DNA from: Neisseria sicca
GTDB lineage: Bacteria > Pseudomonadota > Gammaproteobacteria > Burkholderiales > Neisseriaceae
DNA: 64,000 bases
Direction: 5' to 3'
Assembly: GCF_017753665.1 (NCBI RefSeq)
Contig: NZ_CP072524.1
Span: 1,984,001-2,048,000 of the forward strand
The notes under the pieces are model-generated. The model ran no database searches. It saw only the letters and a program-made list of their open reading frames with translations, and was not told the origin of the DNA. The first letter of the stretch is position 1; each line of letters opens with the position of its first letter. This document shows positions 7,304 through 15,522 of this stretch, piece by piece. Both the position numbers and the translations under genes were made by a program.

Positions 7304-8497
7304 TTATTTGTCCGAATTATTTTGACGACGCAAAATAGCCGGAATTTCAAAATCGTCTAAAACGGATTGGTTACTGAAATCCGCGGCAGTCAAATTCATT
7401 GAGCGGATACCTCTGTTGGTACGAACCAAGCCATCCACATTACCAGCTTGCGCAGAGTGAGCTGCTTCGGCATTTCCGCTAACCAATTTTTGTGTACGGA
7501 CTGCCGCACGCATTTGGTTTTCGCTGCCGTTTTCTTTCAGACCAGTCGCAATAATGGTTACGCGAATAGCGTCTTCGCCCATATTGTCGTCTTCGGCAGT
7601 ACCGTATTTACATTCAGCTTCAGGATGTGCATTCTCGTTAACCACTTTCATGATTTCACGATATTCGGACATTTTCAGGCAATCCGGAGCGGTAGTGATG
7701 TTCACCAATACGCCGCGCGCACCATCCAAAGTTACATTATCCAATAACGGGCTGGAAATCGCTTGTTCGGTTGCCAAACGGGCGCGGTCGATGCCTTGTG
7801 CAAAACCAGAACCCATCATGGCGATACCTTTGATGCCCATTACGTTTTTAACGTCGGCGAAGTCAAGGTTGATGAAACCGGGACGGGTAACTACTTCGGA
7901 AATACCAGCTACGGCATCACGCAGGACGTTGTCCGCAGCGCGGAACGCTTCACGCATGGTCACGTCTTCGCCCAATGCAGTCATCAGTTTATCGTTCGGG
8001 ATGATAATCAATGAATCGACCTGACCTTTGAGCTGCTCCAAACCTTCTTGGGCGATGTGTACGCGTTTACCTTCGTAGCCGAACGGACGGGTAACAACCG
8101 CAACGGTCAGAATACCCATTTCTTTGGCAATCTCGGCAACCACAGGAGCCGCACCGGTACCGGTACCGCCACCCATACCGGTGGTGATGAACAACATATT
8201 TGCGCCGCGAATAGCATCTTCGATGGCTTCGCGATCTTCTTGTGCCGCAGCACGGCCGATTTCAGGATTGGCACCTGCGCCCAAACCACGGGTCAGGTTG
8301 GTACCCAACTGGATGCGTTTTGCCGCATTATTTTTGCCCAAAGATTGGGCATCAGTATTGGCACTAATAAATTCAACACCTTGGATGATGTTGGCAATCA
8401 TGTTGTTAATAGCATTGCAACCACCGCCACCCAAGCCGATTACTTTAATGACCGCAGGGCTTGCGGCTGATTCAGCTACGTCGTAAACAAATTCCAT
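7304..8497 (-). CDS. ftsZ: Cell division protein FtsZ
   Basis: 397 residues. FtsZ is the tubulin-like GTPase that polymerises into the division ring. GGGTGTG (tubulin signature) lies at 109-115, the N-terminal nucleotide loop GLGGGGCNAI at 21-30, and the T7 synergy loop NLDFADVKNVM at about 210-220. The C-terminal conserved peptide FEIPAILRRQ, which binds FtsA and other partners, is present after a short linker. It is the last gene of the dcw cluster, 224 bp after ftsA, a gap long enough to hold its own promoter, though I could not define one with confidence. Confidence 0.99.
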   Translation of the reverse strand: MEFVYDVAESAASPAVIKVIGLGGGGCNAINNMIANIIQGVEFISANTDAQSLGKNNAAKRIQLGTNLTRGLGAGANPEIGRAAAQEDREAIEDAIRGANMLFITTGMGGGTGTGAAPVVAEIAKEMGILTVAVVTRPFGYEGKRVHIAQEGLEQLKGQVDSLIIIPNDKLMTALGEDVTMREAFRAADNVLRDAVAGISEVVTRPGFINLDFADVKNVMGIKGIAMMGSGFAQGIDRARLATEQAISSPLLDNVTLDGARGVLVNITTAPDCLKMSEYREIMKVVNENAHPEAECKYGTAEDDNMGEDAIRVTIIATGLKENGSENQMRAAVRTQKLVSGNAEAAHSAQAGNVDGLVRTNRGIRSMNLTAADFSNQSVLDDFEIPAILRRQNNSDK

Positions 8498-8721
8498 TCA
8501 AATGACTCCTGCGCGCCCTGCATCGAGGACGGTCCAAAAATTAGATATTATCCGTATTATATAAGAAGTATTCCGACGCTGGCAAAATACTTCTTATTCA
8601 TTCACCATTGCCGTCATTTTTTTACTACATTTTTTAACGAAAGCATACAGGTTCTTAATTGTTGAAAGTAGTTTCATTCCGACAACAACTCATTTTCCCT
8701 GTAAGCAAAGTAACGGAACGA

Positions 8722-9966
8722 TCAGAAATTGTCTTTAACGAATTTCATCAGTTTTGCCCACAAACTGATTTTTTCAGTCTGATCATGAACCACAATCGCA
8801 CCGGTCACCGGCGCGCCGTCTTCCTCACCTCTTGCCGCCTGCAAAAGACCGATGGCGGTTGAGTAGCGCGGATTGCGGATGCGTTCGGATACACCACCCA
8901 TTTCTTGAGGCACGCCGATGCGTGCAGGCAGGCCGAACACTTCTTCGGCAAGCTCAACAATACCGGTCAGCATAGATGCGCCGCCGGTCAGAACGATACC
9001 TGACGTGAGGACTTCTTCAGGGAAGCCGGAACGGCGCAATTCGTTCAGGGTCAATTCCAAAATTTCTTCAACGCGCGGACCGATGACGCTTGCCAAAACG
9101 CGGCGTGAAATCTGACGGGGCTGACGGTCGCCGACGCTAGGGACTTCAACCATTTCGTCCAAGCCTTCCATATCAGGAATCGCGACGCCGTAGTGGATTT
9201 TAATGTATTCGGCAGCGCTGTGCGGGGTGCGCAGTGCTTGTGCCAAGTCTTTGGTAATCAAATCGCCCGCCACGGGAATCACGGCAGTATGGCGGATGGC
9301 GCCGTTGGTATAAACGGCAATATCGGTCGTACCGCCGCCGATGTCGATGACACACACGCCCAAATCTTTTTCGTCTTCAGTCAAAACAGCCTGACCGCTC
9401 GCCAAAGGCTGAAGCATGATTTGATCCATTTGCAAACCGCAACGATGGATACATTTTTGGATGTTTTGCAGGGCGGTATTGGCACCAGTAATGATATGTA
9501 CGCGGGTATCGAGTCGGACGCCGCTCATACCGATAGGTTCTTTGACACCGGGTTGGTTGTCGATAATGTACTCTTGTACCACGGTATGCAGGATATTGTG
9601 ATCCGGCGGGATATTGATGGCTTTGGCGGTTTCAATGGCGCGGTCGATATCGGCTTGCGAAACTTCCCCGTCCTTAATTTTGACAACCCCTTGCGAATTC
9701 AAGCTGCGGATATGGTTGCCTGCGATACCGGTTGTAACGTGGCTGATTTTGGTGTCCGCCATCAATTCTGCTTCATTGACCGCCTGCTGAATGGCTTGGG
9801 CTGTTGCGTCGATATTGGTTACCATGCCTGCTTTCAGGCCGCGAGATGGTGCCTGCCCGAGTCCGACAATATGGATTTCGTTGTCGTCTTGTACTTCGCC
9901 AATCAGGGCGATGACTTTGGATGTGCCGATATCGAGGGCACTGATATATTTACCTTGTTGTTCCAT
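8722..9966 (-). CDS. ftsA: Cell division protein FtsA
   Basis: 414 residues, an actin-like ATPase that tethers FtsZ filaments to the membrane. Visible are the phosphate-1 loop SALDIGTSKVIALIGE (about residues 9-24), the phosphate-2 motif VIDIGGGTTDIAVY and the adenosine motif GIVLTGGASMLTGI. The C-terminal amphipathic helix LWAKLMKFVKDNF is the membrane anchor. It follows ftsQ by 79 bp and precedes ftsZ, the standard order. Confidence 0.98.
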   Translation of the reverse strand: MEQQGKYISALDIGTSKVIALIGEVQDDNEIHIVGLGQAPSRGLKAGMVTNIDATAQAIQQAVNEAELMADTKISHVTTGIAGNHIRSLNSQGVVKIKDGEVSQADIDRAIETAKAINIPPDHNILHTVVQEYIIDNQPGVKEPIGMSGVRLDTRVHIITGANTALQNIQKCIHRCGLQMDQIMLQPLASGQAVLTEDEKDLGVCVIDIGGGTTDIAVYTNGAIRHTAVIPVAGDLITKDLAQALRTPHSAAEYIKIHYGVAIPDMEGLDEMVEVPSVGDRQPRQISRRVLASVIGPRVEEILELTLNELRRSGFPEEVLTSGIVLTGGASMLTGIVELAEEVFGLPARIGVPQEMGGVSERIRNPRYSTAIGLLQAARGEEDGAPVTGAIVVHDQTEKISLWAKLMKFVKDNF

Positions 9967-10045
9967 TATATTTGCTCGTTATTTCGCTGGAGTTATAACT
10001 ATTTGTCTGTATTGGCAATAGTTGCTTCACGTTGTTTGTTTGGCT

Positions 10046-10771
10046 TTAGTCGTCTGAAACATTTTCAGACGACGTCTCTGATGTGTAACGCACGGAAAAT
10101 CCGTCTTTATACCGCATATCAACGTAGGATAACCGATTTTGATTTTTACGCAACAGCGTTGGCCAAATTTCGGCGAAAAGCTGTAAGCGTTTGATTTCGT
10201 TTTCCCTTCCCAGTCTGACGGTAATCCCATTGTCTAAGACCACCAACCAAGCGGAGCGCGGCGTATAAATCAGTTCTTTAATCGCCAAATTTTGCCGGCG
10301 GAGGATGCCGGAAAATTCTTCGTAGTGTTTGACCATGTCCTTGCCTGTACCCGGCTGTCCTTCAAAAACGGGCAACTTGGCTTTGAGCTTGGCGTCAAAC
10401 ACATTGCCTTTGGTATCGACCAAACCGCCGCTGCGCCAATGGGCAACAGGCACGCGCTCGGTCAAATGGATTTCGACGGTATCGGGGAAGCGGCGGCGCA
10501 CCATAGCGGAATCCACCCACGGCAGCTTTTGAAAGGCCGCCTGAATACCGTCCAAATCGGCACGGAAAATATTGCCGCGCGTATGCTGTTGAGCGGCGCG
10601 CTGAAGGGCTTTTCCGTCAGAATAAGTCAGCTTGCCCTGTATGGACACTTGTTTGACGGGAAAATGATTGGAGTTGTATAGCCAGGCTATGCAGGTACCG
10701 ATGAGCATCAATGCCATCAGCAGCAACAGCCAGCGGGTCAGCCGACCCAGTGCGCTTGCGTCATCCCACAT
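10046..10771 (-). CDS. ftsQ: Cell division protein FtsQ
   Basis: 241 residues. FtsQ is a bitopic inner-membrane scaffold of the divisome. After a short cytoplasmic segment, a transmembrane helix spans about residues 16-37; the POTRA domain starts at FPVKQVSIQGKLTYSDG and the beta domain follows (VPVAHWRSGGLVDTKGNVF). The last nine residues TSSENVSDD are encoded by two inverted uptake sequences that form a hairpin (10048-10073) immediately before the stop, so the tail looks acquired rather than ancestral. The start overlaps the ddl stop by 11 bp. Confidence 0.96.
   Translation of the reverse strand: MWDDASALGRLTRWLLLLMALMLIGTCIAWLYNSNHFPVKQVSIQGKLTYSDGKALQRAAQQHTRGNIFRADLDGIQAAFQKLPWVDSAMVRRRFPDTVEIHLTERVPVAHWRSGGLVDTKGNVFDAKLKAKLPVFEGQPGTGKDMVKHYEEFSGILRRQNLAIKELIYTPRSAWLVVLDNGITVRLGRENEIKRLQLFAEIWPTLLRKNQNRLSYVDMRYKDGFSVRYTSETSSENVSDD
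10048..10073. terminator. Uptake-sequence hairpin inside the 3' end of ftsQ
   Basis: AGTCGTCTGAAAC and ATTTTCAGACGACG form a stem with almost no loop. It overlaps the final codons of ftsQ and abuts its stop, preceding ftsA by about 80 bp. It may act as an attenuator between ftsQ and ftsA. Confidence 0.5.
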
Positions 10772-11675
10772 GTGCGGTTTTCAAAATTTCAATACATAAA
10801 TCGGCAAAATCCACGCCGGTATGGGCGGCGGATTTCGGTACTAAACTGTGGCTCGTCATACCGGGCAGCGTGTTGATTTCCAAGAGGTAAAGTTTACCGT
10901 CGGTATCTTTGAGGAAATCGACGCGCACGCACCCATCTGCCCCGATTGCCTGCGCCCCGCGGACTGCCAGAGAGCGCATCAGGTTTTCTTCAGCCTCGCT
11001 CAAGTCTTCGGACGGACATTGATAAATAGTGTCGTCACGGTTGTATTTGGCTTCGTAGTCATAGAACTCAGTCGCTGGGATGATGTGTATGCTGGGCAGG
11101 CCTTTACCGTTCAACACGGGACAGGAGTATTCGCCGCCGCCGATGAATCTCTCGGCAATAATTTCGCCTTGAAGGTGTTTCAATTCTTCGTAAACGCTTT
11201 TCAGACGACCTTTTTCTTTGACTTTCACAACGCCGACACTACTACCTTCGGCTGCCGGTTTAACAAACATAGGCAAGCCGAGTTGCTGTTCGACGGCATC
11301 GAAATCGGAGTCTTCGTGCAAGACGGCAAACTCAGGAACAGGCAGCCCCAAGGCTTGCCAAATCAGTTTGCAGCGGTATTTGTCCATGCCGATGGCGGAA
11401 GCGGCGACACCGCTGCCGGTATAAGGAATGCCCAACAATTCCAACGCGCCCTGAACGGCACCGTCTTCGCCGTAAGTACCGTGAAGGATATTGAAAGCAG
11501 TTTGGAAACCTTGGGTTTTCAATTCCGCCAAGGGTGTTTCTTTAGGATCGAAGGCGTGTGCGTCTATGCCTTTGCTTTTTAAGGCATTCAAAATGGCAGC
11601 ACCGCTATCCAGCGAGATTTCGCGTTCGCTGGAAAAGCCGCCCATCAATACGGCTACTTTGCCAAAATTCTGCAT
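10761..11675 (-). CDS. ddl: D-alanine-D-alanine ligase
   Basis: 304 residues, an ATP-grasp ligase of the DdlB type that makes D-Ala-D-Ala for the MurF step. Motifs are VLMGGFSSEREISLDSG (N-terminal loop), HGTYGEDGAVQGALE, the ATP-grasp loop KPAAEGSSVGVVKV at about 137-150, and the C-terminal metal site LEINTLPGMTSHSLVPKSA. The frame includes an uptake sequence near 11200 that reads KGRLKSV in the protein. It lies between murC and ftsQ, as in other neisserial dcw clusters. Confidence 0.98.
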   Translation of the reverse strand: MQNFGKVAVLMGGFSSEREISLDSGAAILNALKSKGIDAHAFDPKETPLAELKTQGFQTAFNILHGTYGEDGAVQGALELLGIPYTGSGVAASAIGMDKYRCKLIWQALGLPVPEFAVLHEDSDFDAVEQQLGLPMFVKPAAEGSSVGVVKVKEKGRLKSVYEELKHLQGEIIAERFIGGGEYSCPVLNGKGLPSIHIIPATEFYDYEAKYNRDDTIYQCPSEDLSEAEENLMRSLAVRGAQAIGADGCVRVDFLKDTDGKLYLLEINTLPGMTSHSLVPKSAAHTGVDFADLCIEILKTAHVG

Positions 11676-11713
11676 TGTTTTTGTTCTTTCTTGATTGCTT
11701 CATTTTTTGATAC

Positions 11714-11752
11714 AGGTCGTCTGAAAACAAATCGGGTTTTCAGACGACCTTA
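11714..11752. terminator. Uptake-sequence hairpin between murC and ddl
   Basis: AGGTCGTCTGAAAAC and GTTTTCAGACGACCT (perfect arms) enclose a 9-base loop; TTAAT follows. It lies in the 150-bp gap between the murC stop and the ddl start, where it could lower read-through along the cluster. Confidence 0.65.
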
Positions 11753-11825
11753 ATCTTGTTTATTCGCCTGATGGAACATCGCTTCATCAGGCAATTATCG
11801 CGGCATCACGCTAAAAGTTTGCGCC

Positions 11826-13235
11826 TCAGGCTTTTTTCGACAACTCCAACATCGCGGCAGGCACGCGGTTGATACTGCCTGCACCCATGTTCAACACAAC
11901 ATCGCCGTCCTGCAAAACGTTCAACAGCATTTCGGGCAAGTCGGCGACGTTTTCGCAGTAAATCGGCTCAAGTTTGCCCAATACGCGGATGGCGCGGGCA
12001 AGGGCGCGGGAGTCGGCGGCGGCAATCGGTTCTTCGCCGGCGGCATAAACTTCAGTCAACACCAGCGCATCAACGGTATTGAGGACTTTGGTGAAGTCTT
12101 CGAACAAATCGCGCGTGCGGGTATAGCGGTGCGGCTGGAAGGCAAGCACCAAACGTTTTTCCGGATACGCGCCGCGTGCGGCGGAGAGGGTCGCCGCCAT
12201 TTCGACGGGATGGTGTCCGTAATCATCCACCAAAAGCGCGGTTCCGCCGTTGGGCAGCTTGATTTCGCCGTATTTTTGGAAGCGGCGACCAACTCCTTCG
12301 AAACCGAGCAAGCCGCGCTGAATCGCTTCGACGGATGCGCCGACTTCCAGCGCCACGCCGATGGCTGCCAAGGCATTGAGGACATTGTGTCTGCCGGGCA
12401 TGTTCAACACAACTTCAAACGGCGCTTGTTCAGATCCTTTCATTTGGACATGAACGGTAAATTTCATTTGCGCGCCGACGCTTTCGATGTCGGTCGCGTA
12501 AATATCGGCGGTATCGTCCAAGCCGTAAGTGGCGTAAGGTTTGCTCACTTTGGGCAAAATCGCACGGACATGTTCGCTGTCGATACACAAAAACGCTTTA
12601 CCGTAGAACGGCATACGGTGGATAAAATCAACAAACGCCTGATGCAGTTTTTCGACGCTGTGTCCGTAGGTATCCATGTGGTCTTCGTCGATATTGGTGA
12701 CGACGGACATAATCGGGGTCAGATGCAGGAAGGACGCATCGGACTCGTCGGCTTCGGCGACGATGTATTCGCCTTTGCCCAAACGGGCGTTGGTACCTGC
12801 AGCATTGAGTTTGCCGCCGATAACGAAAGTGGGGTCGAGACCAGCCGCACCGAGAATGGAAGCGGTCAGACTGGTGGTCGTGGTTTTGCCGTGCGTACCG
12901 GCGATGGCGATGCCGTCACGGAAGCGCATCAGTTCCGCCAGCATCAGGGCGCGGGGAATGACGGGGATTTGCTGCTCCAGCGCAGCGACGACTTCGGGAT
13001 TGTCTTTTTTGACGGCGGTAGAAGTTACGACAACATCCGCGCCGTTGACGTGTTCGGCGGTATGACCGGGATAAACTTGAATACCCAAGCTGCTCAAATG
13101 CTCGGTAACCGCATTTCGCGCCTGATCCGAACCGGAAACTTTAAAGCCCAAATTGTGTAAGACTTCGGCGATACCGCTCATGCCGACGCCGCCGATACCG
13201 ACAAAATGGATGTTGGTAACTCGATTTTTCATCAT
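11826..13235 (-). CDS. murC: UDP-N-acetylmuramate-L-alanine ligase
   Basis: 469 residues, the cytoplasmic ligase adding L-Ala to UDP-MurNAc. The N-terminal Rossmann loop FVGIGGVGMSGIAEVL (about 11-26) is specific for MurC and Mpl; the ATP loop GTHGKTTTTS is at 113-122; EADESDASFLHL, HYG..-type DDYGHHPVE (about 335-343) and FQPHRYTRTRDLF complete the Mur ligase set. Two adjacent ATGs leave one residue of uncertainty in the start. A 254-bp gap with a hairpin separates it from the upstream methyltransferase gene. Confidence 0.98.
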   Translation of the reverse strand: MMKNRVTNIHFVGIGGVGMSGIAEVLHNLGFKVSGSDQARNAVTEHLSSLGIQVYPGHTAEHVNGADVVVTSTAVKKDNPEVVAALEQQIPVIPRALMLAELMRFRDGIAIAGTHGKTTTTSLTASILGAAGLDPTFVIGGKLNAAGTNARLGKGEYIVAEADESDASFLHLTPIMSVVTNIDEDHMDTYGHSVEKLHQAFVDFIHRMPFYGKAFLCIDSEHVRAILPKVSKPYATYGLDDTADIYATDIESVGAQMKFTVHVQMKGSEQAPFEVVLNMPGRHNVLNALAAIGVALEVGASVEAIQRGLLGFEGVGRRFQKYGEIKLPNGGTALLVDDYGHHPVEMAATLSAARGAYPEKRLVLAFQPHRYTRTRDLFEDFTKVLNTVDALVLTEVYAAGEEPIAAADSRALARAIRVLGKLEPIYCENVADLPEMLLNVLQDGDVVLNMGAGSINRVPAAMLELSKKA

Positions 13236-13449
13236 GATGTTGCGTTCCGGTGGATTTTCGATGCGTAAAGGCGTTATTTTAAAGGGCTATCCGCTTCTGC
13301 GCCATAGTTTTCTTGTAAATTAAAGATGTTTTGGCATACAGGATTTCACATTGGTGGCAATACGGGTGAAAAAGAGGTTTCGTTCAGCGGTGAATTACCC
13401 ATTTTTAAACTCGACTTCAGCTACCAAAATACCAGCAAAAACAAAACAT

Positions 13450-13482
13450 AAGGTCGTCTGAAAACCGTTTTCAGACGACCTC
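13450..13482. terminator. Uptake-sequence hairpin after the LCM-type methyltransferase
   Basis: AGGTCGTCTGAAAAC and GTTTTCAGACGACCT are perfect arms with a 2-3 base loop, 8 bp beyond the methyltransferase stop and more than 200 bp before murC. This position suggests that murC has its own promoter. Confidence 0.7.
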
Positions 13483-13489
13483 TCGTTTA

Positions 13490-14317
13490 TCAACTTGACG
13501 GCACTTGTATCCTCATCAAGCGCATATCCAATTTGCGCCGTCCCCACGCGGTCGCATACACAAGGCGCAAGAGCCACGGATAACGTGGTTTGCAGACGCT
13601 GCTCAAGCCCGCTTCTTCAATAATTTCCACACCCGGCATCAACCGTCGGATGTCGTCCGTGCCGCTTATCGCCCAGCAGAACTCAGGTGGTTTGTCCATT
13701 TTACCGAGTGCGTCGTGGCGTTTGCTTTGTCCAATGTAGGCCTTGGGGATAGTGTCGAAAGCAAGTTGGACGTTCGGCAGGCGGCGGGCAACCTGTTTGA
13801 AAAAGCCCTGCACCTGCGCCTCTTCGAAATACATCAACACGCCTTCGATCACGAGCAACACGGGTTTGCCGTGCGCGGCGACGGTGTTCATCCATGTTTC
13901 GTCGAACATGGACGCGCCCAGATAATGATTGTCCGATTCGGGCAGCAGCATGCGCCGCACTTCAATCACTTCCGGCAAATCCAAATCATACCAATCGGTA
14001 ATGCGCGGCTTGCCCAAACGTTCGTAACGCGCATCCAGCCCCGCGCCGATTTGCACGACGACGGCGTCGGGATGTTCGGCGATAAAGTGCCGGGTCATAT
14101 CGTCCAACAGCTTCGCCCGCCCGCAACAGCCGACCTGCGATGCTTTGACTTTGGCAAACTTGCTGAAGTCGTAGTCAATCTTATCCAACATCCGCACGGC
14201 TTCGTCATCGCGCAAAAGCGGCTGCGCCCTACCCTGCTCCACAGCCTTCGCCCACAGGGGAATCAGCATGGTACTGGACAGGGCGGAAACGGTTTCGGGA
14301 GAGATTTTTGCAGACAT
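13490..14317 (-). CDS. Class I methyltransferase of the leucine carboxyl methyltransferase (LCM/TcmP) family
   Basis: 275 residues. The SAM-binding region AVVVQIGAGLDARYERL (about residues 85-101) and WYDLDLPEVIEVRR (about 108-121) match the LCM family (TcmP-like O-methyltransferases), as does LLVIEGVLMYFEEAQV at about 155-170. The substrate cannot be deduced. I chose the ATG at 14315-14317 with GGAGG six bases upstream; a TTG four codons earlier is possible but less likely. The gene sits inside the dcw cluster between murG and murC, bounded by uptake-sequence hairpins on both sides, which looks like an insertion of a self-contained unit. Confidence 0.85.
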   Translation of the reverse strand: MSAKISPETVSALSSTMLIPLWAKAVEQGRAQPLLRDDEAVRMLDKIDYDFSKFAKVKASQVGCCGRAKLLDDMTRHFIAEHPDAVVVQIGAGLDARYERLGKPRITDWYDLDLPEVIEVRRMLLPESDNHYLGASMFDETWMNTVAAHGKPVLLVIEGVLMYFEEAQVQGFFKQVARRLPNVQLAFDTIPKAYIGQSKRHDALGKMDKPPEFCWAISGTDDIRRLMPGVEIIEEAGLSSVCKPRYPWLLRLVYATAWGRRKLDMRLMRIQVPSS

Positions 14318-14384
14318 GGCAGCCTCCAATGAGAGAGATTCCTATTTACATCATACTCCCGCACAATAAGGCTGCCAAGTTGCA

Positions 14385-14426
14385 AAAAGGTCGTCTGAAA
14401 CCTGTTTTTGGGTTTTCAGACGACCT
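14385..14426. terminator. Uptake-sequence hairpin after murG
   Basis: AAAAAGGTCGTCTGAAAC and TTTTCAGACGACCTC enclose a loop derived from CTGTTTTTGG. It starts 25 bp downstream of the murG stop and precedes the methyltransferase start by about 70 bp. Confidence 0.7.
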
Positions 14427-14451
14427 CTGTTTCGTTCATCACATCATGTCA

Positions 14452-15519
14452 TCATGCCGTACACGCGATGGCGGCTTCCGCCACATCGTCCGCGCTGTGC
14501 GGCAAAGCCAGCGTGCGGGCATTTTCTGCCCATTTGAGGCATTTTTCCCGGTTTAAACCACCGAGGATTTCGGCGAGTTTTTCCGCTGTCAACTGACTTT
14601 GCGGCAACAGCAATCCCGCCTCCGCCTGCACCATAAAACGCGCATTGGCAGTTTGGTGGTCATCGACGGCGTAAGGATACGGCACCAGCAGCGCGCCCAG
14701 CCCTGCTGCCGTCAACTCGGCAATCGTCAGCGCGCCGGCACGACAAATCACCAAGTCTGCATCGCGGTAGGCGGACACCATGTCGGTAATAAATTCCACG
14801 CATTCGGCTTTCACGCCCAGCGCGTCGTAATCCGCCTGCAAGCTGCCCAGTTTGCCTCGACCCGATTGGTGATACATCTGCGGGCGCGCATCGTCGGGCA
14901 GCAAAGCCAAAGCCTGCGGTACGGTTTTGTTCAAAACGTCTGCACCCAAACTGCCGCCGACCACTAAGATTTTCAGACGACCTTCACGCCCTTGGAAGCG
15001 TTCGGCAGGCTCAGGCAGGTTGGCAATATCCGCGCGGACGGGGTTGCCGACCAAACCGCCTTCGTGACTGAACGCTTTCGGAAAAGCGTATAACACCCGC
15101 TTCGCCCAGCGCGAGAGTTGGCGGTTGGACAAACCTGCCACGGCGTTTTGCTCGTGAATCACAATCGGCACGCCGCACAGCTTCGCCGCTAAGCCGCCGG
15201 GGAAGGTAACGAAGCCGCCGAAACCGATGACGCACTCGACGCGGTGTTTGCGGATAATCCGCTGCGCTTCGCGGACGGTTTTATACAAAGTAAACGGCAG
15301 CATCAGCTTACGTTTGATACCGTTGCCGCGCACGCCTTTAATCGCCAGCGTTTCGAGCAGGATGTCGTATTGCGGCACGATGCGCTCTTCCATCGAGCCT
15401 TCGCTGCCCAGCCAAATCACATGATGGCCGCGCGCGCGCAATGAATCCGCCACCGCCAGCGCAGGGAAAATATGGCCGCCGGTACCGCCCGCCATCAACA
15501 TGAAAGTTTTACCGCCCAT
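14452..15519 (-). CDS. murG: UDP-GlcNAc:undecaprenyl-pyrophosphoryl-MurNAc-pentapeptide transferase MurG
   Basis: 355 residues, the GT28 glycosyltransferase that converts lipid I to lipid II on the inner face of the inner membrane. The N-terminal G-loop MAGGTGGHIFPALA (residues 9-22), the second G-loop VVGGSLGADVLN, HQSGRGK and the UDP-GlcNAc binding block CRAGALTIAELTAAGLGALLVPYPYAVDDHQ (about residues 246-276) are all present. GFGGFVTFPGGLAAKL is the membrane-facing motif. Only 3 bp separate it from the ftsW stop, so the two are surely co-translated. An internal uptake sequence near 14971 reads EGRLKIL. Confidence 0.98.
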   Translation of the reverse strand: MGGKTFMLMAGGTGGHIFPALAVADSLRARGHHVIWLGSEGSMEERIVPQYDILLETLAIKGVRGNGIKRKLMLPFTLYKTVREAQRIIRKHRVECVIGFGGFVTFPGGLAAKLCGVPIVIHEQNAVAGLSNRQLSRWAKRVLYAFPKAFSHEGGLVGNPVRADIANLPEPAERFQGREGRLKILVVGGSLGADVLNKTVPQALALLPDDARPQMYHQSGRGKLGSLQADYDALGVKAECVEFITDMVSAYRDADLVICRAGALTIAELTAAGLGALLVPYPYAVDDHQTANARFMVQAEAGLLLPQSQLTAEKLAEILGGLNREKCLKWAENARTLALPHSADDVAEAAIACTA

Positions 15520-15522
15520 GAT

